Positions 16,742 to 26,815 of a DNA stretch of 64,000 nucleotides are shown here, piece by piece. How positions within the stretch are numbered: position 1 is the stretch's first letter; each line of letters opens with the position of its first letter. Both the position numbers and the translations under genes were made by a program. This DNA is from Scytonematopsis contorta HA4267-MV1 (GTDB taxonomy: Bacteria > Cyanobacteriota > Cyanobacteriia > Cyanobacteriales > Nostocaceae), in the NCBI GenBank assembly GCA_019359035.1, contig JAHHIC010000063.1, positions 62,001 to 126,000 on the forward strand. The letters run 5' to 3'. Under the pieces are notes generated by a model, which was not told the DNA's origin, ran no database searches, and worked only from the letters and a program-made list of their open reading frames with translations.

Positions 16742-18673
16742 ATGAGTGTGATTATGTTGGGTGAACAAGAAACATTGCTCTCGCATCAAAATGAAAGTAC
16801 TTCTAAACCTATATATATTTTGGGTGCTGGACCAGCAGGTCTAGCAGCAGCTTATACCCTCCGCAAACAAGGGAAATCAGTGGTAGTCGTGGAAAGAGAT
16901 AATCGAGTTGGAGGACTGGCGAAAAGTATTGAGTATCAAGGTTTTATTTTAGACTATGGTCCACATCGTTTTTATACTAAGATTGCACCTGTACTTCAGC
17001 TATGGGATGAAGTTTTAGGTAAGGAACAAGTTACAGTTAAACGTTTAACACGAATATATTATGGTAATAAATACTTTAATTATCCATTAAAAGCTTTTGA
17101 AGCTGTATTCGCGCTAGGCTTTATGGAAACAACAAAAATTCTTACTTCTTATATTACTGCTAGATTGTTTCCTAATAATAATCCTAAAAATTTTGCGGAA
17201 TGGGTCACCGCAAGATTTGGTAAAAGATTATTTGAAATTTTTTTTGAGGGCTATACAGAAAAACTTTGGGGTATACCTTGTACGGATATCAGTGCTGATT
17301 GGGCTGCACAAAGAATTAAAGGTTTGTCTCTAATTAAAGCAATAAAAACGGCAGTTTTAGGTAACGATGGTAAGGTTAAAAATCTGATTGACCAATTTCA
17401 ATTTCCTCGTTTAGGTTCTGGACAATTATATGAAAAAATTCGTGAATATCTAGAACAGCAGAATCAAGTAATTTTGCTTAATACTGAAGTAGTCCAATTG
17501 CATCATGAGAATTTTAAAGTCACTGAAGTTACATTAAAAAATAGACAAACAGGAGAAGAATCAACTGTTGAATGTGGAGATGTTATTTCCTCGGTGCCCA
17601 TCAGTTACTTATTAGGAAATATGATATCACCTGCACCACACTCAAAAGTTGTACATGCAGCACGCTCTCTTAAGTTTCGTAATACAATTTTAGTTTACTT
17701 AATTGTTGAAGGAAAAGATTTATTCCCTGATAATTGGCTTTATATTAATGACCCAACTGTCAAATTAGGTCGGATAACCAACTTTAGAAATTGGTCTCCA
17801 GAAATGTTAGCAAACCAATATCAAACCCCTTTATGCTGTGAATATTGGTGTAATTTTGATGAACCAATGTGGCAACAATCAGATGCAGAATTGTTAGCAC
17901 AAGCAGAACGAGAATTAAGAAAAATTAAATTGATGCATAATGAATATGTTTCTGCTGGTTTTGTAGTTAGACTACCTAAAACTTATCCAATTTATGCCGG
18001 GGATTATAAAAATTCTTTGTCAACAATTCAAGATTACTTACAGAATTTTGATAATCTTCAGTTAATTGGTAGATATGGTGCTTTTAAATATAATAACCAA
18101 GACCATAGTTTGTTAATGGGAATTTTTGCTGCAGAGAATGTTATTACACCAGGTAAACATGACCTTTGGGAAGTTAATTCAGATAGCGAATATGTAGAAG
18201 AAGCAAATGCTGATACTGTAACCACATCCGCAAGTACAACTCGTATTTCTCGTCGCCAAAAATTGATAACATTTTTGAAAGAATTAGGAGGTTATATTTT
18301 ATCTGGTGGTACTGCTACTATTCTTGATGTTTTAGTTTTTTCCTTGCTCATCAAGTCTGGTATGTGGTATGTTTTTGCGTTATGTATTAGCTATTTTATT
18401 GGCTTAACCACTAATTTTTGTTTAAGCCGTAATTTTGTATTCAGGATATTTTGGAAGAATTGGTTTGTTCAATATCTGGTTTTCGCAACAGTCGCAATTA
18501 ATAGTTTGTTAGCTAACTTAGGACTTTTACAACTATTAGTTAATGACTTAAATTGGAATGCTACGTCTGCGCGTTTAGCTAGTGCTGCTTGTGTCGCTTT
18601 CTTAAGTTTTGCCGGACATAAATTATATTCTTTTGCTGATAAACAAAGTTTGGAATATCAGCTTAAGAAATAA
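16742..18673 (+). CDS. FAD-dependent oxidoreductase fused to a GtrA-like flippase domain
   Basis: A 643-residue fusion. Residues about 18-480 form a FAD/NAD(P)-binding amine-oxidase/UDP-galactopyranose-mutase-like domain: ILGAGPAGLAAAYTLRK at the N-terminus, GGLAKSI, YGPHRFYTK, and a C-terminal RYGAFKYNNQDHSLLMG segment. Residues about 510-640 have four membrane helices with GGTATILDV, FCLSRNFVF and the closing AGHKLYSFAD, the GtrA pattern of polyprenyl-phosphate-sugar flippases. The junction (about 485-510) is a Thr/Ser-rich linker. Its neighbour is a GT-C-like membrane protein, matching the usual Gtr partnership; no GtrB is seen. It is divergent from rmlA. A second ATG lies four codons in (16754). 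Confidence 0.85.
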   Translation: MSVIMLGEQETLLSHQNESTSKPIYILGAGPAGLAAAYTLRKQGKSVVVVERDNRVGGLAKSIEYQGFILDYGPHRFYTKIAPVLQLWDEVLGKEQVTVKRLTRIYYGNKYFNYPLKAFEAVFALGFMETTKILTSYITARLFPNNNPKNFAEWVTARFGKRLFEIFFEGYTEKLWGIPCTDISADWAAQRIKGLSLIKAIKTAVLGNDGKVKNLIDQFQFPRLGSGQLYEKIREYLEQQNQVILLNTEVVQLHHENFKVTEVTLKNRQTGEESTVECGDVISSVPISYLLGNMISPAPHSKVVHAARSLKFRNTILVYLIVEGKDLFPDNWLYINDPTVKLGRITNFRNWSPEMLANQYQTPLCCEYWCNFDEPMWQQSDAELLAQAERELRKIKLMHNEYVSAGFVVRLPKTYPIYAGDYKNSLSTIQDYLQNFDNLQLIGRYGAFKYNNQDHSLLMGIFAAENVITPGKHDLWEVNSDSEYVEEANADTVTTSASTTRISRRQKLITFLKELGGYILSGGTATILDVLVFSLLIKSGMWYVFALCISYFIGLTTNFCLSRNFVFRIFWKNWFVQYLVFATVAINSLLANLGLLQLLVNDLNWNATSARLASAACVAFLSFAGHKLYSFADKQSLEYQLKK

Positions 18674-18704
18674 GCATTCAATCAAAATTAAAATCTTTAC
18701 CATC

Positions 18705-18732
18705 AGTCCCCTGCACTCCATATAAGGGGACT
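18705..18732 (+). terminator. Hairpin AGTCCCCT...AGGGGACT between the fusion gene and the GT-C gene
   Basis: Perfect 8-bp GC-rich stem with a 12-base loop, followed by TTTAAT. It lies 31 bases after the stop codon. It may end or attenuate transcription before the downstream gene, which starts 29 bases later. Confidence 0.5.
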
Positions 18733-18761
18733 TTAATGTTAATTAATAAGGAAAAGTACAT

Positions 18762-20873
18762 ATGTCCAATATCAAAGATGATTTGCAAGTTATAAACACA
18801 ACCAACTTTCTAAATGCTAATAATAATTTTGATGAAGTTTTACGAAAAATAGCTTTAGGAATATTTTTTATTCAAATCCTACTGTTTATAATTTATCTCT
18901 TTTCTTATTACATTAGTGCCGAAACTCCATTAGTTGTATGGGATGCTTTAAGTTATTATCTATCAGCAATAAATATATTTCAGCAAAATTCTTTGTCAGA
19001 AGCTTTAAATGCTATTCGTAATTCTGACCGTCCTGTTTTTGCTTGGGTCAGCATATTTTTAATAAAACTTTTGGAATTAAATTTAAGTTATGTCTTTTTA
19101 AGCTTTATAAATATAGTTTTTTATCATATTGTTTTAGTGGCTTCTGTTTGTTATTTATTAAAATCAGTAAAAGCCAATCTTTTAACAATTCTTGCAACTA
19201 TATCTACATTTTATTCAATTCCTATTTTTTTTAATATGTCAAGAGAATTAATGGGAGATATTCCAACCGCATCTTGGGTAATGTTGTTTATAGCTGCTTT
19301 AGTTGCTATTAAAAAATCTGCACATCGGTTGTTAAATGCATTTTTTCTCGGCATAATAGCAGCATTTGGCTTACAAACGAAGCCGATTTTTATATTTTGT
19401 TTTGTAATATTGACTACTTGCTTTGTAGTTGTCGAATTCAGTCGTGCTATTTTTTTGAATAAAATACCGTTTAAAAAAATTTGTTCCAATGCTTTACCTG
19501 TCTTAATAGTTTCAAGCATATCTTTCTGTTGTTGTTTATATTTTATTTATCCACTAAAATTATCAGAATTAATAGTAGCATTGTCATATAATAACGAAAC
19601 TCTTGGTTACTGGGTATCTGCTACTGGCATTTTTAATTCTTGGTTATGGTTTCCTAAAGCTTTTTTTGAAGAAGTTAACATATTACCTGCATTTATTTTA
19701 AGTTTCATTTTCATCGTTCAATTAGTAAAAGCTCCTATTAATTCACTTATCATCCGTGAAGAAAATAATCTATTAGGTTCTGTACGTATGTATTTAAAAA
19801 AAATATTAGTTGGTGAGTTATTCTTTATCAACTTATCATTCATAATTTTTATTATTTACGTATCTCTTTTTGTCAAAAGTAAAGATGCTAGAGTTTTATT
19901 CTTTTTATTTCCTTTATTTATCACTTTATCTTTGAGCATAATTGATTCAGTTGGTAAGCTATCTAAATTTAATAATAAAATAGCGATGCTTTTATTAGTG
20001 TCAATTTTAATTTCCAATATGATTAATACTATGAGTTGGTCTCCAGCAATTTTATCTTGGATACCTTCAAAAATATTTAACAGCTATTTAAAAATTGAAA
20101 ATGGAGAAATTTCTAGCAAGTATCCTTATGTTTTCAAAGATATTACTTATGAAAACCTCAAAATACCAGAAGTATTAGATTTTCTCGAAAAAGATTGCCA
20201 GCCGGAATGTTTAAAAAACCCCCATTTTGTATTCTTACCTCATTCAGGCTGGACAATGAATGATAATGTATTTTCCTCATTTAAGCCTATAACAACTAAT
20301 ATTTCTATTCATAATCGCTTTAATAAACCACCTTTATTTTTTTTGAGCGGTTTATTTAATTATGGTGGTTGGGGTTACGAAGGTGGTATTCCTAGAATGT
20401 TTTTAAATGCACATTATATTCTAGTCGTTAAAAACAAAGACTTGATAGGTGATTTGAAAGGAAATACAGAAGTTTATAATAGAGTTTTAGCAAAAGAGTT
20501 ATCATCAGAAACTCCAGAATTTATGGATGGATTAGCACAAGTATTTGAAGTGAAAAATAAGCTAGGTGACTTAATTATTTATAAGCGAAAAAAATTGCCT
20601 AGTCCAGATAATTTTGTAAAAATCGTCCAAAACTTAGCCCTAAAAGACCCGAATAATCTTTGGAATGTTCCTTTTATTTATTCTGCTTTACAGATTAATC
20701 CACAAATACCTGAACTGAAGCAGCAACTGGAGCAAATGCCTAAATTAATTAACACCACAAAGTACCGTTATGGAACTCCAGAACAAGAAGCTAAAATTAG
20801 AGATATGCTAGCTGTGAAGAAAGATGTGAATAAGTATCAGGTTAAGTATCCTGAATTTTTAAAACAGTGGTAA
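18762..20873 (+). CDS. Large multi-pass membrane protein, probable GT-C glycosyltransferase
   Basis: A 703-residue protein with about ten to twelve membrane helices in residues 25-430 and a soluble C-terminal part. An acidic residue sits in the first outside loop (TPLVVWDALSYY), the position of the catalytic Asp in GT-C enzymes that use polyprenyl-phosphate sugars, and SRELMGDIPTASW resembles the second conserved loop. No family can be named with confidence. The coding region is strikingly AT-rich (long runs of Ile, Phe, Leu, Asn, Lys codons). It follows the oxidoreductase-GtrA fusion and may use the lipid-linked sugar it flips. ATAAGGA lies about 9 bases before the ATG. Confidence 0.68.
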   Translation: MSNIKDDLQVINTTNFLNANNNFDEVLRKIALGIFFIQILLFIIYLFSYYISAETPLVVWDALSYYLSAINIFQQNSLSEALNAIRNSDRPVFAWVSIFLIKLLELNLSYVFLSFINIVFYHIVLVASVCYLLKSVKANLLTILATISTFYSIPIFFNMSRELMGDIPTASWVMLFIAALVAIKKSAHRLLNAFFLGIIAAFGLQTKPIFIFCFVILTTCFVVVEFSRAIFLNKIPFKKICSNALPVLIVSSISFCCCLYFIYPLKLSELIVALSYNNETLGYWVSATGIFNSWLWFPKAFFEEVNILPAFILSFIFIVQLVKAPINSLIIREENNLLGSVRMYLKKILVGELFFINLSFIIFIIYVSLFVKSKDARVLFFLFPLFITLSLSIIDSVGKLSKFNNKIAMLLLVSILISNMINTMSWSPAILSWIPSKIFNSYLKIENGEISSKYPYVFKDITYENLKIPEVLDFLEKDCQPECLKNPHFVFLPHSGWTMNDNVFSSFKPITTNISIHNRFNKPPLFFLSGLFNYGGWGYEGGIPRMFLNAHYILVVKNKDLIGDLKGNTEVYNRVLAKELSSETPEFMDGLAQVFEVKNKLGDLIIYKRKKLPSPDNFVKIVQNLALKDPNNLWNVPFIYSALQINPQIPELKQQLEQMPKLINTTKYRYGTPEQEAKIRDMLAVKKDVNKYQVKYPEFLKQW

Positions 20874-20895
20874 CTCACATTTTATAATTAGAAAA

Positions 20896-21780
20896 CTAAT
20901 AGCTAATTTCCGACAATTCCCTAAGCATTAGCCTTAATCGTTGTCTCCAATGAGGTGGATATGTATCTATGATAGTGGATATTCGAGCGTAATTAAGTAC
21001 AGAATAAAGGGGACGGTTAGCTGCTGTGGGATATTCGGAAGTAGTGATGGGAATTACTCGCTCGATTTTTACGGGTATGTTTAGTTGTAGCGCTTCTTCA
21101 AATATCGCAACAGCAAAATCGTACCAACTCGCAACCCCGCTGTTGGTATAGTGGTATGTGCCAACAATTTCTGGAGTTAATTTGGGAATTATTTTAGATA
21201 TTGTTTCTGCGATATCTTTTGCCCAAGTTGGACTGCCAATTTGGTCTGCAACAACGTTAATTTGGGAGCGCTCTTTCCCTAATCGCAACATGCTTTTAAC
21301 GAAGTTGCTTTTCCCTAACGTCCCGTAAACCCATGCTGTACGCAAGATTAGGTGATTTGAACAATATTCGCTAATGGCTTGTTCTCCTGCTAGTTTGGTT
21401 TTACCATAAACGCTTAGGGGATTTGTGCTATCAGTTTCGTGGTAGGGATTATTCTTTTTGCCGTCAAATACGTAGTCTGTAGAAATATGTATTAGATAAG
21501 CTCCTAGTTTTTCGGCTTCTTGGGCAATAATTTTAGGGGCTATAGTATTGATTGCTTCAGCTAATTCTGGTTCACTTTCTGCTTTGTCTACTGCCGTATA
21601 AGCTGCTGCGTTAATAATAATTTGCGGTTGCTTCTGTTGAATGAGGCTTTTTAAAGTGTCTCGGTTTGCTAAGTCTATAGTGGGACGTGCAACAGCAATA
21701 ATATTTTCTTTAGGTTTAAGGATTTTTTCTAGTTCGCTTCCTACTTGACCTTTGCTGCCAATTAAAAGAATGTTATTCAC
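20896..21780 (-). CDS. rmlD: dTDP-4-dehydrorhamnose reductase
   Basis: NADPH-dependent last step of dTDP-L-rhamnose synthesis. It has 294 residues. The Rossmann motif is ILLIGSKGQVGSEL, and the SDR catalytic pair YGKTKLAGE (Tyr-x3-Lys) follows the STDYVFDG segment; the family motifs NAAAYTAVDKAE and LRTAWVYG are present. rmlC lies 117 bases upstream on the same strand. The gene converges on the GT-C gene with 22 bases between stops. Confidence 0.95.
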   Translation of the reverse strand: MNNILLIGSKGQVGSELEKILKPKENIIAVARPTIDLANRDTLKSLIQQKQPQIIINAAAYTAVDKAESEPELAEAINTIAPKIIAQEAEKLGAYLIHISTDYVFDGKKNNPYHETDSTNPLSVYGKTKLAGEQAISEYCSNHLILRTAWVYGTLGKSNFVKSMLRLGKERSQINVVADQIGSPTWAKDIAETISKIIPKLTPEIVGTYHYTNSGVASWYDFAVAIFEEALQLNIPVKIERVIPITTSEYPTAANRPLYSVLNYARISTIIDTYPPHWRQRLRLMLRELSEISY

Positions 21781-21897
21781 AAAAACACCCTATTTGTTTG
21801 AATTTACCATAAATATTATGATGCTGAATGTAACTTTTATTCTTTGTTTTATCCTAAATACTCACCTTTAAGAGTTATGATGTCAGCTTTTTGCAAC

Positions 21898-22443
21898 TTA
21901 GGTAAAAACTTCTGCATCCTTAAATCGCTTACCTTCCTGGTCTTTCCCCGATAGTGTTGGTGTATCTGTCCCAGGCCAGATTATCCCTATGTCAGGGTCA
22001 TTCCATAAAATAGTGCGATCGCCTTTTGGCTCATAGTAGTCGGTAGTTTTATAAAGAACTTCTGCGACTGAGGATAATACTAAGAATCCATGGGCAAAAC
22101 CGGGGGGTATCCACAAATGAAGTTTGTTTTCAGCACTTAGCTCATAACCGACCCATCTCCCAAAGGTGGGGGAGCTTTTTCTGATATCAACTGCGACGTC
22201 AAAGATTTTACCTACAATTACGCGAACTAATTTGCCCTGGGGTTTTATGATTTGGTAGTGCAAGCCGCGTAAAACATTTTGCTGAGATAATGAGTGATTA
22301 TCTTGAACAAAGTTAACTGTTATACCTGTTTTATCTGTAAATTTCTGGTGATTGTAGGATTCAAAGAAAAAACCACGATTATCTGCAAACACTTGGGGTT
22401 GGATGAGGAGAATATCACTTATTTCGCTTGGGATGATATACAT
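21898..22443 (-). CDS. rmlC: dTDP-4-dehydrorhamnose 3,5-epimerase
   Basis: Cupin-fold epimerase that converts dTDP-4-keto-6-deoxyglucose to the rhamnose-configured intermediate. It has 181 residues, the normal length. Motifs present: PQVFADNRGFFFESY, NHSLSQQNVLRGLHYQ with the catalytic His, VDIRKSSPTFGRWVG, and the IPPGFAHGF active-site strand. It is 40 bases after the GT2 gene upstream, suggesting one transcript GT2-rmlC-rmlD. The RmlB dehydratase that would feed it is not in the window. A HIP1 octamer (GCGATCGC) lies inside the gene at about 22015. Confidence 0.96.
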   Translation of the reverse strand: MYIIPSEISDILLIQPQVFADNRGFFFESYNHQKFTDKTGITVNFVQDNHSLSQQNVLRGLHYQIIKPQGKLVRVIVGKIFDVAVDIRKSSPTFGRWVGYELSAENKLHLWIPPGFAHGFLVLSSVAEVLYKTTDYYEPKGDRTILWNDPDIGIIWPGTDTPTLSGKDQEGKRFKDAEVFT

Positions 22444-22483
22444 AATTTTTGAATCAGACAGAACAAATACTCCACTTGAAAAT

Positions 22484-23422
22484 TTAGTGCCAAATTTTAC
22501 CTAATTTTCCGATAAAACCGTGATAAGTGCCCAATAAGCAAGCACAAATTTTTAACCATTTATCCTCAACATCATACAACTGAATCCATAATGTCGTCAG
22601 CAACATGTACTTAATTCGCCAAAGACAACTGTATATACGATATAACCCTTTAGCATGGCGAGTTTCAATATAAGTATGGTTACGACTAATATAGTATTGG
22701 CGAAAAGCAGAATATTGTTGAATATAAAATTCCTTTTGCAAAAACTTAATTTGGATAGGATAACCTAATTCATGATATATAGTTGCTTGTGGTATTATGA
22801 TATTATAAAAACCTTTTTGTCGTAATTGTAGGCTATATTCCATATCAACCCCATCAATGAATAAGTCCACGATAGGCAGAGAAATATTCTTAATCGCATC
22901 TACGGAAATTAGAGAACCAGAAGTGATTGGAGAATCACATTCACAGTATTGCTGCTTTTTTGTTGGTTTATATCCAATAAAGCGATACTTTGAAAATTTT
23001 GCAGCTTCTACAAATTGATTGTTTCTTAAATCAATTCCCAGCGGTGCAATAATACCTATCTTATAATTACTTCTATAAAATTTGTGGTAGCCACATATAA
23101 GCTTTTTTAAACAATCTTTATGAGGAAGACTATCTTGGTCAAAAGCCCATAAAAAATCATATTCTTGGTCAATAGTCCAAGAAATAGCCCAATCAAGAGC
23201 CGCAGAAATTCCGATGTTATCTGGATGAAACTTAATAATAATATCGTTGTTGCTTTTTAAATGTAATAATGGTTTTTCTTTAGAATTGTCTACTATCAAA
23301 ACTTTTTTTATAGGAAATGATTGATTCCTGAGGGCTTCTAGACAAAATTTAACAGCTTCCGGATTTTCGTAAGCAGTTATATAAGCAGCTACCTTGTGTT
23401 TGGTAAAACGTTTTATTTTCAT
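22484..23422 (-). CDS. GT2-family glycosyltransferase, rhamnosyltransferase-like
   Basis: GT-A transferase of 312 residues: AAYITAYENPEAVKFCL, LIVDNSKE, HPDNIGISAALDWAI, the metal site AFDQDSLP (DxD), and FIDGVDMEYSLQLRQKG as the acceptor loop. DQDS together with IDxxDxEY/F is the pattern of RfbF/WbbL-type rhamnosyltransferases, in keeping with rmlC and rmlD directly downstream. The C-terminal 80 residues are aromatic and may sit on the membrane. Donor choice is inferred only from motif and context. Confidence 0.85.
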   Translation of the reverse strand: MKIKRFTKHKVAAYITAYENPEAVKFCLEALRNQSFPIKKVLIVDNSKEKPLLHLKSNNDIIIKFHPDNIGISAALDWAISWTIDQEYDFLWAFDQDSLPHKDCLKKLICGYHKFYRSNYKIGIIAPLGIDLRNNQFVEAAKFSKYRFIGYKPTKKQQYCECDSPITSGSLISVDAIKNISLPIVDLFIDGVDMEYSLQLRQKGFYNIIIPQATIYHELGYPIQIKFLQKEFYIQQYSAFRQYYISRNHTYIETRHAKGLYRIYSCLWRIKYMLLTTLWIQLYDVEDKWLKICACLLGTYHGFIGKLGKIWH

Positions 23423-23516
23423 GGTAGCAGTGACAGAATTTTAATGTAAACAACATTTCTATTGCATCTAGTCATAATCACACCCTCACCCTAAATCTAA
23501 CTTTCTAATTCTTTTT

Positions 23517-26500
23517 CTAATATTTTTTAATAAATAAAGAGTTTAAGGTATTATAAGCAGCTTTCTCTGGAGAATACTGGCAAATATCTTTAAGCCCCTG
23601 CTTTTGTAATTGTGCTCGCAATCGCTCATCAAAAATTAAGCGATTAACTTGCGTAAAACAAGCATTTTTTGAAGAAGTATCCACAATTAAACTATTTACT
23701 TCGTGCCGAGCAAAACTACTAGCACCACCTTTATTTGGTACTACTACCGCGACACCACAAGCCATTGCTTCCATAGCAGTTAAACCCATAGCTTGGAAGG
23801 TTGACAAATCAATAAAAATATCTACTTCATTTAATAAGAAGGCAAGTTGTGAACGATTTAAAATTCCTGCATTCGAGTAAGGAAAGTGATGAGGTAGTTC
23901 TAAAAATAAATGGTCATCAGAATTGCATCCAAAAATAATGATTTCGATATTATCACCATGAACTTGGGAAACTTGCTGCAAAATTTCCATAGTCAACTTT
24001 GCTGCTCGACGAGGACTACTAGGACGAATCATGGCTGCAACACGCAACGGTCTTTGTGGCCAATTTTTATCTCGTCGTCTGCGAGGACGAAACAAGTCTA
24101 TATTGACGCTAGCACCAACTATAGAACAATCAATTCCTATCAGGTCTTTAACCACTTCATAATTCCACTGGGTTTTAGTAACTCTTACCAAATCTGGGTA
24201 AAGACTATACGAATTCCAAGCTGTTTTATATTCTTCAGAATTGCTGGGAAAAAAATACGGTTCAAAATCTTGCACGTAGTACCCTTTGATGGGAAGATTC
24301 GCATTTGATACTTGGGATTTTAGCCAATAAACCGATTTATATAAAGTGGCGATTGCTGCATCACAATCAGTTAACAAACATGATATTTGATTTTCATTAT
24401 CCACATATATTATAGGAATATTACTTTTTGGGTAACTGCGTTCAAATGAGCTTTTATTACTCTGAAAGTTGACTATCCTCACATCTACACCCATATTTTG
24501 CATTGCTTCGGCTTCCTGAAAAATTACGTTACCACCACCACCAGGCTCCGTAATTGGTAAAACAATTAAAATCCGTTTTCCTCCCCAGTGGAGCTTTCCG
24601 TCTTCTACAAATTTTTGGCGCATTTTCATTACTTGACTACGAGCACGAATACCTTCCATAACTCGGTCGAAACGGCATATCGTAACTCCTTCGCTGACAA
24701 TCTTTTGTCCATGCTTGGAAATAAGTACTTTGTCAGCTCTTTCGCATAGCATCTTTCGTCGTTCATGAGAATAACTACGAGACTGACTATGGTAAATATA
24801 AGTATCATCTGCAACTGCTAATTGCCACTCAGCCTTTCGTGCCCGCAAACAGTAATCGTTTTCCTCGCCATATCCTGCTCCAAAGCTGACTTCATCAAAG
24901 TATCCAATCTCTAAAATGACACTTCTCTTTATCATCAAACAAAAGCCATTGAGAAATGATATACGTGGATATAAACGCTGAGAATATGAGGCTACTAAAC
25001 AACCCATATCTGTTACTGTAATTTCTTGAGGAAGACAGTTCTCAGCCCAATCGTCACCTTGAGTAATTTCTGGAATTGATTGCCAAGAAGCTGTGTTAGA
25101 AAGCGGGCCAATAATACCTATTTTGGGGTCGGATTCTCCACAGGCAACCATACGGTCTAGCCATTCTGGCGTCACAACTGTATCACTATTTAGTAATACA
25201 ACGTAGTCTGCTTGAGATTGCTTAAGTCCTTGATTAGCGGCAAATGTATAGCCTTTGGCAACTTCATTTCTAATTAGAAAACATCCTTGAGAATTGCTAA
25301 ACTCGCTAAGATACTCACAGGTTTCTTTGCTACTCCCGTCATCCACTAATATCAATGAGTACGGCATACCTGTATAGTGAATTACTGATTCCAAACAACG
25401 CTTAACATCATCAAGTGCATTATGGACGCAGACGATAATGTCTACGCTAACAGTATGCTTGTATAACGGTTGTGGTAATGATACTTCTTCTACGATAATC
25501 TCACGATTGCTAATATTTGTTTTTAACTTATCAACATGAGCTACTTTCCAAGTGCCATTTAATTTATTTATTAGCCGAGAACAGTATTTAATTACAGGTT
25601 CTTTAATTCTAAACCATAATGTTCGCAATACCCAGAACTTACTAGTTTTCATTGCTGCAATCATTATGTTTGAATATTCAAGTTCCAACTGAGCTTTTTG
25701 CTTTTGCTGCTGCTCTGTTAAAAATTGTCTTTGGTATTGATGTAATTGCTGTCGCAACACATCCTGCTCTCTTTGAGAATTTAATAGCTGCTCCTGTATT
25801 TTCTCCTGTTCTTTTTTAATTATTTCTCCTGAGGCTTGCGAATATTCAAATTGTTGTTGAGCTTGTTGTAAAGAAACAGAAAAATTACTTAATTTGTCTT
25901 CAGTTTCTCCTAACTGAGACTGTAATTCCAGTATTTCAGTATTTTTGTCTTGTAAATTTAATTGTGAATGTTCTAATTGCTCTTGATTTAAAATTAATTC
26001 ACACTTGAGTTTTTGATACTCAAGAAGTAAGTGAGAGTATTTTTCATTTAAAGTAATGTATTTGACTTCAAGGGTACTAGGTACTGCACAAATGATAAAC
26101 TGTAATGTATTTGCATCTTCGTCATTGTTAATTTGTTGAAAAATATCATTTTGAAAGTCACTAATATTAATTTTTGGAATTAAATCACTATCGGATAAAA
26201 AATTTAATACGGTTTTGTCAATATTAGTTACTAAATACCCAGACTTTTCAAATAAATCTTCTACAGTTTTTCTAGTAAAAAATCTTAAGTGAGTATTATC
26301 TAAAATACCCTCTTTCATATATTCAAATCTACCTTGTAATAAAGCTAAACGAATTGCACCGTGTGCGATATTAGGAATAGATGCAACAACATAGCCGTCT
26401 TTTTTTAAAATATTTTTAGTTTCTTCTAGTACTTTCCAGGGGTTCTTAAGATGTTCTAGTACGTCTCCAAATATGGCAACATCATATTCATTGTCAGCTA

Positions 26501-26780
26501 ATATTTCGGTTACGGATACAAAATCTAAGTCTGCTAATATAAAATCTTCACAATATTTTTTAGCAGATTGAGCTACTTCTGGATTAATATCTACTCCAGT
26601 TACAATACAGCCCTTTTGACTCAGTAATTGGGCAAAATTACCCGTAGCACATCCAAAATCAACTACTCGCTTGTTGTCACCGATAAAACGAAGCATTTTT
26701 TTTAAACTGCTGTTTTTATCTATGGATTCTTCGTTCAAATCCTCAAATGTGGGATAATTTTTGATGAAATTGCTTTCCAT
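23517..26780 (-). CDS. Three-enzyme fusion: methyltransferase, coiled coil with SKFW module, GT2, GT4
   Basis: A 1087-residue protein. Residues about 30-200 are a SAM methyltransferase (VVDFGCATGNF, FGDVLEHLKNPW). Residues about 250-375 are a Gln/Glu-rich coiled coil that ends in AAMKTSKFWVLRTLWF (Trp383 is the first Trp). Residues about 425-690 are a GT2 domain (IIVCVHNALDDV, VDDGSS, LLNSDTVV, GYGEENDYCLRA). Residues about 735-1085 are a GT4/WsaF-like domain (EPGGGGNVIF, VQDFEPYFFP, STFQAMGLTAMEAMACG). It could build and methylate a repeat unit as one machine. ATG 26780 is chosen; an in-frame TTG at 26819 overlaps the upstream ATPase stop. Confidence 0.86.
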   Translation of the reverse strand: MESNFIKNYPTFEDLNEESIDKNSSLKKMLRFIGDNKRVVDFGCATGNFAQLLSQKGCIVTGVDINPEVAQSAKKYCEDFILADLDFVSVTEILADNEYDVAIFGDVLEHLKNPWKVLEETKNILKKDGYVVASIPNIAHGAIRLALLQGRFEYMKEGILDNTHLRFFTRKTVEDLFEKSGYLVTNIDKTVLNFLSDSDLIPKINISDFQNDIFQQINNDEDANTLQFIICAVPSTLEVKYITLNEKYSHLLLEYQKLKCELILNQEQLEHSQLNLQDKNTEILELQSQLGETEDKLSNFSVSLQQAQQQFEYSQASGEIIKKEQEKIQEQLLNSQREQDVLRQQLHQYQRQFLTEQQQKQKAQLELEYSNIMIAAMKTSKFWVLRTLWFRIKEPVIKYCSRLINKLNGTWKVAHVDKLKTNISNREIIVEEVSLPQPLYKHTVSVDIIVCVHNALDDVKRCLESVIHYTGMPYSLILVDDGSSKETCEYLSEFSNSQGCFLIRNEVAKGYTFAANQGLKQSQADYVVLLNSDTVVTPEWLDRMVACGESDPKIGIIGPLSNTASWQSIPEITQGDDWAENCLPQEITVTDMGCLVASYSQRLYPRISFLNGFCLMIKRSVILEIGYFDEVSFGAGYGEENDYCLRARKAEWQLAVADDTYIYHSQSRSYSHERRKMLCERADKVLISKHGQKIVSEGVTICRFDRVMEGIRARSQVMKMRQKFVEDGKLHWGGKRILIVLPITEPGGGGNVIFQEAEAMQNMGVDVRIVNFQSNKSSFERSYPKSNIPIIYVDNENQISCLLTDCDAAIATLYKSVYWLKSQVSNANLPIKGYYVQDFEPYFFPSNSEEYKTAWNSYSLYPDLVRVTKTQWNYEVVKDLIGIDCSIVGASVNIDLFRPRRRRDKNWPQRPLRVAAMIRPSSPRRAAKLTMEILQQVSQVHGDNIEIIIFGCNSDDHLFLELPHHFPYSNAGILNRSQLAFLLNEVDIFIDLSTFQAMGLTAMEAMACGVAVVVPNKGGASSFARHEVNSLIVDTSSKNACFTQVNRLIFDERLRAQLQKQGLKDICQYSPEKAAYNTLNSLFIKKY

Positions 26781-26815
26781 ATATTTAAATGTAATTAAAT
26801 ATTTAAACTTTCCTA

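Noticed and set aside
23910-24308. 132-codon plus-strand frame inside the three-enzyme fusion
   Set aside because: Antisense shadow of a well-supported GT4 domain with conserved motifs; composition is not protein-like.
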